Assembly: GCF_000013745.1 (NCBI RefSeq)
Contig: NC_007925.1
Coordinates: 3,968,001 to 4,032,000 of the forward strand
DNA length: 64,000 nucleotides
Direction: 5' to 3'
Source of the DNA: Rhodopseudomonas_A palustris_F
Lineage (GTDB): Bacteria > Pseudomonadota > Alphaproteobacteria > Rhizobiales > Xanthobacteraceae
In this document: positions 33,860-41,993 of the stretch, piece by piece
Layout of the letters: each line of letters begins with the position of its first letter
Numbering within the stretch: the stretch's first letter is position 1
The notes under the pieces: model-generated
Seen by the model: the letters and a program-made list of their open reading frames with translations, nothing else
Databases searched by the model: none
What the model was told of the DNA's origin: nothing
Made by a program: the position numbers and the translations under genes

Positions 33860-35626
33860 ATGCACTATAGCAGCGGAAACTATGAAGCATTCGTCCGCCC
33901 CCGAAAATCGGAGAGCGCGGACAAGAAGACTGCGTGGCTCGTCGGCTCGGGTCTTGCGGGACTGGCTGGCGCGGCCTTCCTCATCCGCGACGGTGGAGTG
34001 GCCGGTGAACGCATCACAATCCTCGAAGAGCTGGACGTTCCCGGCGGCGCGCTCGATGGCCTCGATGTGCCCGAAAAGGGTTTCGTTATCCGCGGCGGTC
34101 GCGAGATGGAGGAGCATTTCGAATGCCTCTGGGATCTCTATCGATCGATCCCCTCGCTCGAGGTCGAGGATGCGAGTGTGCTGGACGAATTCTACCGGCT
34201 CAACAAGGACGATCCGAATTTCTCACTGCAACGCGCGACCCAGAACCAGGGTCAGGACACACCGGATAAGGCGCTGTTGACGCTGAACGACAGGGCGCAA
34301 AAGGACCTTCTCTCCGTCTTTCTTGCCACTCGTGAGGAGATGGAGAACAAGCGGATCAACGAGGTCTTCAGCGAGGACTTTCTCAAGAGCAATTTCTGGC
34401 TCTACTGGCGAACCATGTTCGCCTTCGAGGAGTGGCACTCCGCGCTAGAGATGAAGCTCTATCTCCACCGCTTCATCCATCATATCGGAAATCTCGCCGA
34501 CTTCTCCTCCCTCAAGTTCAATCGCTACAACCAGTATGAATCAATGGTCCTGCCGCTGGTGAAGTGGTTGCAGGATCACGGCGTCCGGTTCCGCTACGGC
34601 ATCGAGGTTACCGATGTCGATTTCGACATCCACGCGGAGGGTAAACAAGCGACGCGGATTCACTGGACCGAAAAGGGCGTCGAGGGCGGCGTCGATCTTG
34701 GCCCCGACGATCTCGTCCTCATCACCATCGGGTCGCTGACCGAGAATTCTGACAATGGCGATCACCATACCCCGGCAAAACTCAGGGAGGGCCCCGCGCC
34801 GGCCTGGGATCTGTGGCGCCGCATCGCCGCCAAGGATCCCGCCTTCGGCCGCCCCGATGTGTTCGGCGCCCATGTCACCGAAACCAAATGGGCGTCTGCG
34901 ACCATCACCGCACTCGACCAGCGCATTCCGCAGTACGTCGAGAAAATTGCGAAACGCAATCCGTTTACGGGCAAGATCGTCACCGGCGGTATCGTCACGG
35001 TGAAGGACTCGAGCTGGCTCATGAGTTGGGCGGTCCATCGCCAGCCGCATTTTAAGAAGCAGCCGAAGGACCAGATGATTGCCTGGCTCTATGCGCTATT
35101 CGTCGACCGGCCCGGTGACTATGTTAAGAAGCCGATGCTGGACTGCACCGGAGAGGAGATCACCCAGGAGTGGCTCTATCACCTCGGCGTGCCGGTCGAG
35201 GATATCCCTGAACTCGCCGCGGCGGGCGCGAACACCGTGCCGGTGATGATGCCTTATATCACCGCCTTCTTCATGCCGCGCCAGGCGGGCGACCGGCCGG
35301 ACGTGGTTCCTGAGGGCGCCGTCAACTTCGCCTTCATCGGCCAGTTCGCCGAGTCGAAGCAACGCGACTGCATCTTCACGACGGAATACTCGGTGCGCAC
35401 GCCGATGGAGGCGGTCTACACGCTCATGAATGTCGAACGCGGCGTGCCGGAAGTGTTCAACTCGACGTACGACATCCGCACGCTGCTGGCGGCGATCGGA
35501 CCGCTCAGGGACGGCAAGGGCATCGATCTTCCCGGGCCGTCCTTCCTGCACAAACTGCTGATGAAGAAGCTCGAAGGGACAGAGATCGCGGAACTGCTCA
35601 AGGAGTTTCACCTAATCTCGGAATGA
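33860..35626 (+). CDS. ohyA: Oleate hydratase (myosin-cross-reactive antigen family)
   Basis: The 588-residue protein opens MHYSSGNYEAFVRPRK, the family's typical start, then the FAD fold AWLVGSGLAGLAGAAFLIRDG with EELDVPGGALDG and the conserved FVIRGGREMEEHFECLWDLYRSIPS. Later motifs include NQYESMVLPLVKWL and FIGQFAESKQRDCIFTTEYSVRTPMEAVY. The enzyme adds water to the cis-9 double bond of oleate and related fatty acids to give 10-hydroxy acids, using FAD structurally. I choose ATG 33860, with AAAGAG upstream; ATG 33845 is an alternative. It stands alone between relics, so it is probably acquired. Confidence 0.95.
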   Translation: MHYSSGNYEAFVRPRKSESADKKTAWLVGSGLAGLAGAAFLIRDGGVAGERITILEELDVPGGALDGLDVPEKGFVIRGGREMEEHFECLWDLYRSIPSLEVEDASVLDEFYRLNKDDPNFSLQRATQNQGQDTPDKALLTLNDRAQKDLLSVFLATREEMENKRINEVFSEDFLKSNFWLYWRTMFAFEEWHSALEMKLYLHRFIHHIGNLADFSSLKFNRYNQYESMVLPLVKWLQDHGVRFRYGIEVTDVDFDIHAEGKQATRIHWTEKGVEGGVDLGPDDLVLITIGSLTENSDNGDHHTPAKLREGPAPAWDLWRRIAAKDPAFGRPDVFGAHVTETKWASATITALDQRIPQYVEKIAKRNPFTGKIVTGGIVTVKDSSWLMSWAVHRQPHFKKQPKDQMIAWLYALFVDRPGDYVKKPMLDCTGEEITQEWLYHLGVPVEDIPELAAAGANTVPVMMPYITAFFMPRQAGDRPDVVPEGAVNFAFIGQFAESKQRDCIFTTEYSVRTPMEAVYTLMNVERGVPEVFNSTYDIRTLLAAIGPLRDGKGIDLPGPSFLHKLLMKKLEGTEIAELLKEFHLISE

Positions 35627-35667
35627 GAAAAGAGCCAACAAGCCGCTGGTGCAGCGGAAGGTGATGG

Positions 35668-35793
35668 GTGGCCGACAACGATAAGAAGAGCAAACCCGCC
35701 GCTGGAGACACGGGGGCATGGCCATCATCACCCATAGGCTGGAAGGCGAAACGCCTTCCAGCCTCCACACTCGCGAGCCGGTTTGCGGCATGA
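35668..35793 (+). other. Strong hairpin (35737-35763) inside a possible 41-codon ORF
   Basis: GGCTGGAAGGCG-AAA-CGCCTTCCAGCC is a perfect 12-bp stem with a 3-base loop, 110 bases after the oleate hydratase stop. It may be its terminator, although no T run follows. The same stretch lies in a GTG-started frame with a GGAAGGTGAT ribosome-like site that encodes VADNDKKSKPAAGDTGAW...; I cannot tell a tiny gene from chance. The rest of 35627-35930 shows nothing. Confidence 0.35.
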
Positions 35794-35930
35794 TGGGTCG
35801 CGACTTGAGCAGGCGCTTTGGTTAGGGGACATTTGAGGCGCCCAGCGAGAGGAGTCCGCCGCGGCGAAAAGGTGCCTGTCCGGACGGCGGCAGGCATCGT
35901 CTATATCGTTCGGCCGAAGCGATCGGACCA

Positions 35931-36355
35931 CTACGTCGCATGGCTCGATCGTCCCCCACATTGCACGCCGAATAACATCTTGATCTCGCCCTTCAGCAGC
36001 TTCTGCAACAATTCGACCGCCAGGTTTCGCTGCGGCATGCCGCGGACCTCGGCCAAAAACTCGTCAGACAAAATCGAGATATCCGGTTTCTTCAGACCGG
36101 CGGCGGCAAAAATGTCCACGACCTCATCGGAAACCATCGCCTTGGAGATGATCTGGCGGATGGCGCGGTCGAGCTCCTCGTTGCTCTTGCGCTCGCCAGG
36201 TTCGTTCTTGGCGAGCACGGCGCGGACCGCCTGGAAGAACCCGACGTCGTCGCGAATCCGGGTCGCCTCGGGATGCGGCACCGCGAGGACAAATCCCTTT
36301 GAGAGATCGTTGACCGCCTGCATCAGGCGCGCCTTGGCCGAACCGATCCCGCCAT
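35931..36355 (-). pseudogene. Type I restriction HsdR C-terminal relic
   Basis: The frame reads DGGIGSAKARLMQAVNDLSKGFVLAVPHPEATRIRDDVGFFQAVRAVLAKNEPGERKSNEELDRAIRQIISKAMVSDEVVDIFAAAGLKKPDISILSDEFLAEVRGMPQRNLAVELLQKLLKGEIKM. This is the distinctive C-terminal helicase/specificity-contact end of HsdR (EcoEI-type). It then runs into unrelated codons and stops at 35931. Motor and nuclease domains and hsdM/hsdS are absent. Its N-terminal edge is fused to a TetR fragment. Confidence 0.85.
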
Positions 36356-36356
36356 C
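36334..36356 (+). repeat. 23-bp direct repeat, copy 1
   Basis: Begins TTGGCCGAACCGATCCC and is identical over 23 bases to 58475-58497, in the same orientation, 22.1 kb apart. On the minus strand it encodes the HsdR residues DGGIGSAK and lies at the join between the TetR and HsdR relics. Confidence 0.75.
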
Positions 36357-36530
36357 GGCCCCTCTTTGCTTCCGAACTCATTGTAAATTGTCCGCTTGGA
36401 TCCCCCGGCCTGCTCGATGATCGCACGATGCTCGTCGCGGCGTCGCCCTGCTCGAAGAACACCTCTGCTGCGGCGAGGAGAAGGCTTTCACGCCGACTGC
36501 TCGTTTGAACGGTACTGCCGCTCCTGTGAG
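36356..36530 (-). pseudogene. TetR-family N-terminal relic, frameshifted
   Basis: On the minus strand, SRRESLLLAAAEVFFEQGDAATSI continues after a one- or two-base shift as AIIEQAGGSKRTIYNEFGSKEG, a complete TetR DNA-binding domain. The ligand domain is missing; the frame runs straight into the HsdR relic. The break point coincides with the 23-bp repeat. Confidence 0.75.
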
Positions 36531-36720
36531 GCTGAATTTCGCGAAGACGATCGGAGGCAGGACCAAGACGCAACTTCCGACCGGACAGCTACGTGAGGTC
36601 ATCGAGATCGGCTTGTTCGCCGCCCGCCGCGGGGTACGGAATGACTTCCGCTGGTTCGTGGTCATGGCACAGCCTGCAGGCCGCCCGGCCCGGCGGGGCC
36701 GGCACCGGGCGCTGCGATGG

Positions 36721-37227
36721 TCAGTGACCGGTTCGTTCCGGGACCGGCAGGCCGAGCCAGTCCCTGTAGAACGTATCGATATCCGGCTCGAAATCGTGAA
36801 TCACCGGATACCACGGCGTTGGCGCTTCGACGTCGTGAAGCGCACCGCATTCGGGACAGTAATACTCACGCAGCACCTGCCATGACGAGGTCGGCGCCAT
36901 CAGTCGGGGATAGATCTCCTCCAACTTCTCCGCGGAATCCCGCACATGGATGTTGGCGTGCAATTTCCAGTTCTCCTTCCAACCGCAAAAATCGTGACCG
37001 CAGTCGCAGCGGATCTTCCATTGCTTGCTGGACTTCACCTGCACGATAAACAGCTTCGGTCCGAGTGGCAGCACGATCCGGTCCTGCCACGAAACCCGGT
37101 CCTGCAAGATCTCGAGATAGGTGGCGAAGCGCCCGGGATCCTTCGGCGTCGAAAGCATCTGGTGCAGCGTGTCGTGGTCGATCTTGCCGTCGATGAGATC
37201 GGCGATCTTGGCGCGCGTGTAGGCCAT
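36721..37227 (-). CDS. acxC: Acetone carboxylase gamma subunit
   Basis: The 168-residue protein begins MAYTRAKIADLIDGKIDHDTLHQMLSTPKDPGRF. It has the paired cysteine motifs CDCGHDFCGW (about residues 74-83) and YYCPECGALHDVE (about 123-135), which look zinc-binding. The family is found only as the small subunit of acetone (and related acetophenone) carboxylase. It follows acxA by 45 bases as the last gene of acxBAC. Confidence 0.95.
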   Translation of the reverse strand: MAYTRAKIADLIDGKIDHDTLHQMLSTPKDPGRFATYLEILQDRVSWQDRIVLPLGPKLFIVQVKSSKQWKIRCDCGHDFCGWKENWKLHANIHVRDSAEKLEEIYPRLMAPTSSWQVLREYYCPECGALHDVEAPTPWYPVIHDFEPDIDTFYRDWLGLPVPERTGH

Positions 37228-37272
37228 GAGGATGTTCCTTGTTGATGATATCAGCAGCGATGATGGCGGCGG

Positions 37273-39600
37273 TCATTGCTCGACGAGCTGGACCGTCCTG
37301 ACGTCGGGGAGTTCGGACACGTCCATGGAATAGTGCGAACCGTAATGCGGCACGCCGATATCCTCCTCGTTCAACGTCCAGTCAGCCGGCAGATCCCAGA
37401 ACGCCTTGAACTCGTCGTGGAAGCGCGGGCCGAGCTTGAACGACGCCGCGAACATCTGCTGGACTTGGGTGCCGGCATCCTTGGCCAGGATCTTGGCGCG
37501 CTCCTGCTTCATCCACTCGCGGGTCGGCACCGATTTGGCAAGACGTTGCTTGCGGATCGTCGCGCGGAGCGCCGTGGTAGCCGCCCGATCCACCGCGAAG
37601 GCGCCCTTGTCGCCGGAGACGACGACGCCGTAGACTTGCGCCGCGAAGCGCTCCAGCACGTAGCCGCCATTGAGGTCATCGACCACGCTTTGCGGCTCGC
37701 GATCGAGCGGATCGCCGAAGCCAGGCCCGCCGCGCATGTAGTTGAGGTAGAGGTCGTAGTCGGAGAACATCTCCTCGGTGGTGATGGCCTGTTTGTCGCG
37801 CTTGATCACGGCATCCTTGATGAGACCGTCCCACGTCGGGTTTTCCGGGTCGGTATCGCCGCCGAGCGGAATCGGCTTGCCGCTGGCGATCAGCTCCTTC
37901 AAGCCGGTCTGGTGCGCGGCAAAGCGATAGCCGGAGGCCGCCGGATAGCCGCCCATCAGCCCCCAGTCGGACGAGATGTGGCCGTTGCCCATGAAGAACA
38001 TGGTCCAGTCCTTGGCGTTCCACACCATGCGCAGGCTCTCGAAGCCGCAACCGCCGCGATACTTGCCGGCGCCCCCGGACGACGCCTTGATCTGGCGGCC
38101 GAGATAGACCAGCGGCTCGGCCAATTCCCAGATCTCCATATCGCCCATATCGCCTTCCGGATTCCAGATCGCGGCAGCGTGCGACAGGCCGTCTTGTACG
38201 GCTGTGGCGCCGGTGCCGTTGGCGGCGCATTCGAACGAGTTCACGGCGTGGATCTCGTCATACTGATTGAAGCCGCCGCCCTGCAGCCAATTCGAGGTAT
38301 TGGCATTGCCGGCATTGACCTCCTCCAGATAGCCGCGTCCGTAATAGGAGCGCGACAGCCCGCGCCACAGTGCGGTCCAGGCCGACACCAGGAAGTGCCA
38401 GGAATAGGAGAACGCGACCCGGCGATCGTCCGGGTTCATCCAGGTGCCCTTCGGCAACCGGAATTCGGTGCCGTAGGCGGCGCCGTCATTGATCATTTCC
38501 GAGGGGATCAGCGTCTGCGTCATCATCACCCAGATGCCCGAGGTGAAGCTCACCTGATGGGCATTGTAAGTGTGCCAGCCCCAGCGGCTCGCGCCCTCGA
38601 AATCGAGCCGCCAAGTGCCGTCGCCGCGGATGGTGATTTCCGACGGCGCATGCATGATCGTATCGACCTTGGCGAAGTCGGACGGCACCCGCACATCAGG
38701 GCTGTCATAGGGCACATCGACAAAACCGACCTGGCGATACTTGCCGGGGATGGTCATCGCCTTGATGCGGTTCTGCAGACCGAGCCGGCCATGCTCGACC
38801 GCCTCGTAGGCGAACTTCCAATACGCCTCGATGCCCTCCTCGGAAATCACCTCCTCGACCAGTTTGCGGATCATGTGGCAGCCGGCGATGCGGGTGCGCT
38901 CGTCGAGCATCCAGTAGCGCGTGGTGCGCACCATCCGCTGGCTCTCGTGCAGCCAGTCGCGGAACAGGGTGTCGTCGGCACCGACCTTGCGGCAGGTGAT
39001 CTGGTAGCCGTCGCCGAAGCGCTGCACCTGGCCCGTGGACATCGAGCCCGGCCCGACCGAGCCGGTGTCGATCACATGGGTGACGCCGCCGACCCAACCG
39101 ATCAACTCGCCCTCCCAGAAAATCGGGACGATGGTGTGAATATCGCACGGGTGGACGTTGCCTATCAGGCAGTCGTTATTGCAGAAAATGTCCTTGTCGC
39201 GAACGCCGGGGTTGGTTTCCCAGCCATTCTCGATCATGTATTTGATTGCCGCGCCCATCGTGCCGACGTGAATGATGATGCCGGTCGAGGTCAGAATTGA
39301 ATCGCCCGCCGCGTTGTAGAGGGTGAAGCAAAGCTCCCCCTCCTGCTCGACGATCGGCGAGGCGGCGATCTTCTTGGCGGTCTCGCGGGCATCGACCACG
39401 CCGGCGCGCAGCCGCGAGAACAGCTTGTTGTAATGGATCGGCTGGCTGTCGCGTAGCTCCATCTTCTCCAGCCCGGCGTAATGCCCGGTCCGTTTGGTCG
39501 CCTCCATCAGGCGGTCGCGGTGCTGCTTCAGGGTTTCGCCGCCACGCACGATGCCGCGTGTTGCGCCCTCGATATCCTTGGTCAAGACATTGATGTTCAT
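37273..39600 (-). CDS. acxA: Acetone carboxylase alpha subunit
   Basis: This 775-residue HyuB-like (hydantoinase B) subunit starts MNINVLTKDIEGATRGIVRG and matches known AcxA in length. Characteristic stretches are TLYNAAGDSILTSTGIIIHVGTMGAAIKYMIENGWE, NDCLIGNVHPCDIHTIVPIFWEGELIGWVGGVTHVIDTG and YMRGGPGFGDPLDREPQSV. With AcxB and AcxC it converts acetone and bicarbonate to acetoacetate using ATP, with manganese at the carboxylation site. ATG 39600 is chosen; the frame is open 126 codons further, but that part is antisense-like read-through over acxB. It follows acxB by 40 bases. Confidence 0.95.
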   Translation of the reverse strand: MNINVLTKDIEGATRGIVRGGETLKQHRDRLMEATKRTGHYAGLEKMELRDSQPIHYNKLFSRLRAGVVDARETAKKIAASPIVEQEGELCFTLYNAAGDSILTSTGIIIHVGTMGAAIKYMIENGWETNPGVRDKDIFCNNDCLIGNVHPCDIHTIVPIFWEGELIGWVGGVTHVIDTGSVGPGSMSTGQVQRFGDGYQITCRKVGADDTLFRDWLHESQRMVRTTRYWMLDERTRIAGCHMIRKLVEEVISEEGIEAYWKFAYEAVEHGRLGLQNRIKAMTIPGKYRQVGFVDVPYDSPDVRVPSDFAKVDTIMHAPSEITIRGDGTWRLDFEGASRWGWHTYNAHQVSFTSGIWVMMTQTLIPSEMINDGAAYGTEFRLPKGTWMNPDDRRVAFSYSWHFLVSAWTALWRGLSRSYYGRGYLEEVNAGNANTSNWLQGGGFNQYDEIHAVNSFECAANGTGATAVQDGLSHAAAIWNPEGDMGDMEIWELAEPLVYLGRQIKASSGGAGKYRGGCGFESLRMVWNAKDWTMFFMGNGHISSDWGLMGGYPAASGYRFAAHQTGLKELIASGKPIPLGGDTDPENPTWDGLIKDAVIKRDKQAITTEEMFSDYDLYLNYMRGGPGFGDPLDREPQSVVDDLNGGYVLERFAAQVYGVVVSGDKGAFAVDRAATTALRATIRKQRLAKSVPTREWMKQERAKILAKDAGTQVQQMFAASFKLGPRFHDEFKAFWDLPADWTLNEEDIGVPHYGSHYSMDVSELPDVRTVQLVEQ

Positions 39601-39640
39601 GGTATCGTTCCCATCGGTTGTTGTTGGGAGGAGCGGCTGC

Positions 39641-41794
39641 TCAGACTTCCTTGAGATGAAACAGGCGATGGCCGTCCAGGAAGGTTTCGAAACCGTCCGG
39701 GACGACGAAGGTGGTCGCATCGGATTCGATGATCGCGGGGCCGGCGACGCGATTGCCGGGACGCAGCGATTCCATTCGGTAGAGTTGGGCATCGACCCAG
39801 CGCTTCTTGCGATAGAATTTGCGCGTGCCGATGAAAGCCTCCTTCGGCGCGACCTCGCCATCCAGCGGCTCCTTGGGGATCTTCGGCTTTTGGATCGGCA
39901 CCGAGCCGCGCATGATGGCGCCGGTGACCGAGTAGCCGAGCTCGGGCGAGCGCGCCGAGGCTGCGTAGACGCGACCATAGGTGGCGTTGAACGCTGCGAC
40001 GAGCTGTTCCCAATCTTCGGCGGTGGCGGCCGAGGGCAGCGGCGATTCGATCTCGAGATCGTTGAGCTGGCCGCGATACTGCATGCGGTAGCCCGGCTGC
40101 AGCGTCACCTGATCGGGCTCGTAGCCATTCAGCTTGAACTCTTCCAGCACGTTGCGGGTCAGTTCGTCCCAAGCCGCCTGCAGCGTGTTCGCCGCCTGTT
40201 GCTGCTGCCCGCTCGGGGCATCGGGGGCGAGGTTGATGTCGAGCGATTTGTCGTAGCGATATTCGAAATCCGCGGCCGCGCAGCCGAACGCCGAGAAGCC
40301 CGCGGCCCAAGCCGGCACGATGACATCCTCGAATCCCAGCCCCTCGGTGTAACCATAGGCATGCACCGGCCCGGCGCCGCCATAGGAAAAGCAGACGAAG
40401 CTCTGCGGGCTGTAACCCTTGGCCGAGATCATCGAGCGCAGGTAGTCGCGCAGATCGGAATCCAGCAGTTCAATGACGCCGGCCGCGGCATCCTCGACCG
40501 AGAGGCCGAGCGGGTCGGCGATCTGGGTCTTGATGGCGTCCACCGAGCGCTGCCGCTCCAGCTTGACGGCGCCGCCGAGGAAGTTGTCGGGGTTGAGATA
40601 GCCGAGCACCATATGGCAGTCGGAAACGGTGACGGTCTCGATGCCGCTTTCTTTCCAGCATACGCCGACGCGGTAGCCCGCCGAATCCGGCCCGAGCTTG
40701 ATCGCCTTGGTATAGGGATCGAGCCGGATGAACGAACCAGCGCCGGCGCCGACCGAATCCATCGCCACCAGCGGCAACGACAGCACCAGCCGGGCCATGT
40801 CCGGATCGTTCTTGATGGTCAGTTCGCCTTGCGTGATCAGCGCAACGTCGAACGAGGTGCCGCCGATGTCGGAGCAGGCGATATTGTCGTAACCCAACAC
40901 TTCGCCAAGATATTTCGCCCCGATCACCCCGCCGATCGGGCCGGAGACGATGGTGCGCGCCAGTTCCTTGGCCTTCCAGGAAATGGTGCCGCCATGGGTC
41001 GCCATGACGCGGAAGTCGAACTTGGTGCCGTGCTCCTTAAAGGCGTCGGAGATCTTCTTCAACGTCTGCCGCGACGGCTCGGCGGCGTAACCTTCAAGAA
41101 TGGTCGTATTGGTGCGGTGGGTCTCCTTGCGCACCGGGTAGTAATCCGCGGAGGCGAAGATCGGAATGCTCTTGCCACTCTTCTTGATTTCCTCGGTGAC
41201 GATGTCGCGCACCCGGCGCTCATGATCCGGGTTCTTGTAGGAATGCAGCAGACTGATCACGATGCCTTCGACGTCGGCGGCGATCAGGTCGGCCGCAGCC
41301 TGACGGGCGCTTTCCTCGCGCAGCGGAATCACCACCGTGCCGAACATGTCGATCCGCTCGACGACGCCGCGGGTCAAATTGCGCGGCACCAGCGGCGGAT
41401 CGTAGCGGTGGGTGTTGAGGTGGATGCGGTCCTCGTAGGCGTAGCCGAGATAGCACTGGATCGCCCGGCCCATGCGGTGAAAGTCTTCCATGCCGCTGTT
41501 GACGATCAGACCGCATTTCAGGCCCTTGCGCTGCACCACGCGGTTGAGCATGGCGGTGCCCGAATAGACCCCGGTCTGCAGACCCTTGAGACCTTCGGCG
41601 AGCGATAGTCCCCAGCTGCCAAGACCGTCTTCGCTGGAGGCGATCAGGCCGAGCGCTTCGTTTTGCGGGGTGCTCTGGGCCTTTCCGACGACGAAGTCGC
41701 CGTCGGAATCGACGAAGAAGGTGTCCGTCATGGTGCCGCCGGCATCGATGCCGAGCACCTGCACACTTCTGTGATTGGTGGCGTGGATATTCAC
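39641..41794 (-). CDS. acxB: Acetone carboxylase beta subunit
   Basis: The 717-residue HyuA-like subunit has the N-terminal phosphate-binding motif VLGIDAGGTMTDTFFVD, expected for the ATP-dependent activation of acetone and bicarbonate. The ASKHA-like core motif is ACSDIGGTSFDVALITQG. The second nucleotide region is FVCFSYGGAGPVHAYG. The GTG start at 41794 (VNIHATNHRS) has GGAGGAAG upstream; an earlier ATG lacks one. It is the first gene of acxBAC and is preceded by a -24/-12 promoter. Confidence 0.95.
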   Translation of the reverse strand: MNIHATNHRSVQVLGIDAGGTMTDTFFVDSDGDFVVGKAQSTPQNEALGLIASSEDGLGSWGLSLAEGLKGLQTGVYSGTAMLNRVVQRKGLKCGLIVNSGMEDFHRMGRAIQCYLGYAYEDRIHLNTHRYDPPLVPRNLTRGVVERIDMFGTVVIPLREESARQAAADLIAADVEGIVISLLHSYKNPDHERRVRDIVTEEIKKSGKSIPIFASADYYPVRKETHRTNTTILEGYAAEPSRQTLKKISDAFKEHGTKFDFRVMATHGGTISWKAKELARTIVSGPIGGVIGAKYLGEVLGYDNIACSDIGGTSFDVALITQGELTIKNDPDMARLVLSLPLVAMDSVGAGAGSFIRLDPYTKAIKLGPDSAGYRVGVCWKESGIETVTVSDCHMVLGYLNPDNFLGGAVKLERQRSVDAIKTQIADPLGLSVEDAAAGVIELLDSDLRDYLRSMISAKGYSPQSFVCFSYGGAGPVHAYGYTEGLGFEDVIVPAWAAGFSAFGCAAADFEYRYDKSLDINLAPDAPSGQQQQAANTLQAAWDELTRNVLEEFKLNGYEPDQVTLQPGYRMQYRGQLNDLEIESPLPSAATAEDWEQLVAAFNATYGRVYAASARSPELGYSVTGAIMRGSVPIQKPKIPKEPLDGEVAPKEAFIGTRKFYRKKRWVDAQLYRMESLRPGNRVAGPAIIESDATTFVVPDGFETFLDGHRLFHLKEV

Positions 41795-41849
41795 GAGGGC
41801 TTCCTCCTGGTTCGAGGCCGGCCTCTGCGGGCCGGACGAAGCGAACCAG

Positions 41850-41866
41850 AGCAGGCCGCGTGCCAA
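41850..41866 (-). promoter_or_regulatory. Sigma-54 promoter of acxBAC
   Basis: Minus-strand TTGGCAC-GCGGC-CTGCT has GG and GC exactly 10 bases apart, matching the -24/-12 consensus TGGCAC-N5-TTGC with one change. It lies 56 bases upstream of the acxB GTG and in line with control by the enhancer-binding protein AcxR. Confidence 0.8.
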
Positions 41867-41952
41867 TCCTCACGCCGGAGTCGAGATCAGGAGATTTCAA
41901 TCACTTGCCGCATCTGCGAAAGCGGGCTCTGGCGTCTGCGAGCGCCCGAGAT

Positions 41953-41990
41953 TCGGACAGTCGGACGACGCGTCCGTACGCCGGTCGGAC
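41953..41990. promoter_or_regulatory. Candidate AcxR upstream activating sites
   Basis: About 90-125 bases upstream of the sigma-54 promoter, TCGGAC occurs three times (41953, 41961, 41985). One copy forms the palindrome CGGAC-GACGC-GTCCG at 41962-41976. Position and symmetry suit an enhancer-binding protein site, but the AcxR motif is not known to me. Confidence 0.45.
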
Positions 41991-41993
41991 GCC

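Noticed and set aside
37230..37250. FixK/Fnr-like TTGAT sequence near the acxC start
   Set aside because: The second half (TCAGC) does not match ATCAA at the required spacing.
37276..41608. Very long open frames on the + strand (over 670 codons each) opposite acxA and acxB
   Set aside because: They are antisense to firmly identified genes, rich in Arg/Gly/His/Asp as expected from GC-rich complement reading, and resemble no protein family.
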